Assembly: GCA_021839785.1 (NCBI GenBank)
Contig: JAKCAB010000167.1
Location: 1-7,776 of the forward strand
Length of the DNA: 7,776 nt
DNA from: a bacterium
Lineage (GTDB): Bacteria > Verrucomicrobiota > Verrucomicrobiae > Limisphaerales > J093
Reading direction: 5' to 3'
Shown: positions 6,530 to 7,776 of the stretch, in pieces
How the letters are laid out: each line of letters begins with the position of its first letter
How positions within the stretch are numbered: the first letter of the stretch is position 1
Notes under the pieces: generated by a model
Database searches by the model: none
Told to the model about the DNA's origin: nothing
The model's input: only the letters and a program-made list of their open reading frames with translations
Translations under genes and position numbers: made by a program

Positions 6530-7776
6530 CTACTCGATGATCCGCAGGTAGCGGCCCATCCAGTACGGCAAAAGGAACTCGTCTCCCGCCAGTTCCGTTT
6601 GGCCGCCGTCGCCGCCGTCCAACGCAAACGGGTTGCCGTTCCAACGCATCGCCGGTCGTTCGTCCGGCGGCAGGACTTGTTGCGTCTGCCGATCGCGGAA
6701 GTTCGCCGGCAGACGCACAATGTCCCGCCGTTGCGAGTTCTGCACCGTCCAGGTGATCAGATCCAGCGGATAGCGGCGCAGCGTCCACAAAGCGCCTTCC
6801 AAATCGAACTCCGGCGCGCCCGTCATGGCCAGGATGAAGCTCCAGAGCGGGTTGTGTTCCAGACGCTCGACGTTCCAGTGATCCGCCACGGCTCCGGCAT
6901 AAAGCCGGCGCAAATCCTCGTTAAAAGCGTAACGGAACAGCGTCCAGTCGTTGATGAAACCCAGGAGGTCGTCCGAGTGGTTCCACTCGTCGCCCATGTC
7001 GTTGCCCCGAAAAACGAAGCCCGGCGTGGGCTGGATGTTCGCCAGGCTGTTGGTGATGTTGGCGAGGTAACCGTCGCGCGTAAGCAACTCCAGGCCTTTG
7101 GCGCGGTACACCGGTTTGCTGGCGATGCGCGCGCCGAACTGGAGGAAAGCGACGATCTCGGCGCTGTTCAGCCGGCGGTCCACGATGGTCGGCGGGTAAT
7201 GGTTCACGTACTCCGGATTCCAGCGGCCCCAAAGCGTCGGCAGTCCGTCCACGTCCACCAAGTAAAGGTTGTTGCGCAACAGGTGCGCGAGAATGCGGTC
7301 GTAAAGCGCCGCGATCCGCGAGCGTTCGGCCGGCGTTCGCGACGCGACTTCGTAAAGCACGGCCAGCGCAAAAGTCTGCGCGGTGATTTCGTCGCTGCTG
7401 GTGTGGCCCTTCCACTCCCAGCGCGGGTCGGGGGCCACGCGCCAGCGATCCGGATCGGAGACTTTGTAGCCGCTCCGCTCGAACGTGCGGGCCGGGAAGC
7501 CATCGAGATTGTTGATGGTTTGCAGGCGTTCCAACGCCTCGAAGGTCTGCCAGGCGTTGGCCCGCGCCGACTCCTCGCCGGTCACGGCATAATGAAACGC
7601 CTGACTGGCCAGGTAATAACTGCTCCAGGTGCCGTCATTGTCGGTGTCGATCATCTCTGCGCTGGTCAGGTCGCCGGGTGTGCGCAAGCGGAGTTCGGCG
7701 CAGAACCCATAACGAATATGGCGAGCGCGAATGGCGTGCTCGTAATGCGCCGCCTTTTCGGCGAGCGTCATGGGCA
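6530..7776 (-). CDS. Conserved helical protein of unknown function, N-terminus beyond window
   Basis: The minus-strand frame ends at TAG (6530-6532) and stays open to the right edge. The ATG at 7771 is only 5 bp from the edge, has no visible ribosome binding site, and the text after it (LAEKAAHYEHAIRARHIRYGF) reads like the middle of a protein, so the gene is treated as truncated here. Numbering from that Met, motifs are RHIRYGF (17-23), DTDNDGTWSSYYLASQAFHY (42-61), GFPAR (91-95), WEWKGHTSSDEI (118-129), TLWGRWNPEYVN (179-190), GDEWNHSDDLLGF (260-272) and a C-terminal DEFLLPYWMGRYLRIIE. Helices rich in aromatic residues and repeated Trp/Asp/Glu clusters suggest an alpha/alpha-toroid fold like that of many carbohydrate-active enzymes, but no glycosidase family signature is recognised and no reaction is assigned. 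It converges with the cytochrome gene. Confidence 0.85.
   Translation of the reverse strand, partial: PMTLAEKAAHYEHAIRARHIRYGFCAELRLRTPGDLTSAEMIDTDNDGTWSSYYLASQAFHYAVTGEESARANAWQTFEALERLQTINNLDGFPARTFERSGYKVSDPDRWRVAPDPRWEWKGHTSSDEITAQTFALAVLYEVASRTPAERSRIAALYDRILAHLLRNNLYLVDVDGLPTLWGRWNPEYVNHYPPTIVDRRLNSAEIVAFLQFGARIASKPVYRAKGLELLTRDGYLANITNSLANIQPTPGFVFRGNDMGDEWNHSDDLLGFINDWTLFRYAFNEDLRRLYAGAVADHWNVERLEHNPLWSFILAMTGAPEFDLEGALWTLRRYPLDLITWTVQNSQRRDIVRLPANFRDRQTQQVLPPDERPAMRWNGNPFALDGGDGGQTELAGDEFLLPYWMGRYLRIIE

Overview
The window is GC-rich bacterial DNA, most likely from a Verrucomicrobiota genome of the Pedosphaera/Limisphaerales kind. This rests on recognising family styles, not on a marker gene. 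The evidence is an exported TPR + C39-like + Rhs/YD protein, and a YVTN-propeller/diheme cytochrome c protein of a type common in Verrucomicrobiota and Planctomycetota. No rRNA, tRNA, CRISPR array, transposase or origin was seen.

Layout. (1) Positions 1-3925, minus strand: one uninterrupted reading frame of at least 1308 codons that runs off the left edge. It encodes a secreted Rhs/YD-repeat protein with a signal peptide, a helical TPR-like region, a C39-peptidase-like domain and a long Rhs core. Its C-terminus, where a variable tip or toxin would lie, is outside the window. (2) Positions 3926-4187: a divergent intergenic region with a good sigma70-type promoter candidate for the Rhs gene and phased TGAC boxes next to it. 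(3) Positions 4188-6056, plus strand: a complete 622-residue exported protein with an N-terminal beta-propeller and a C-terminal two-haem (two CxxCH) peroxidase-like cytochrome c module. (4) Positions 6057-6529: a non-coding gap with two modest hairpins. (5) Positions 6530-7776, minus strand: the C-terminal 415 or so codons of a conserved, probably all-helical protein of unknown function that continues past the right edge.

The genes do not form an operon. The Rhs gene and the cytochrome gene are divergent and share an upstream region, and the cytochrome gene converges on the last gene. At least two products are exported, so the theme is envelope or secreted proteins, but no shared pathway can be shown. 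The most interesting observation is that the C39-like domain of the Rhs protein keeps the His and Asp of the catalytic triad, at the spacing usual for the family, but has Gly where the nucleophilic Cys belongs. This suggests a non-proteolytic, binding or processing-scaffold role.
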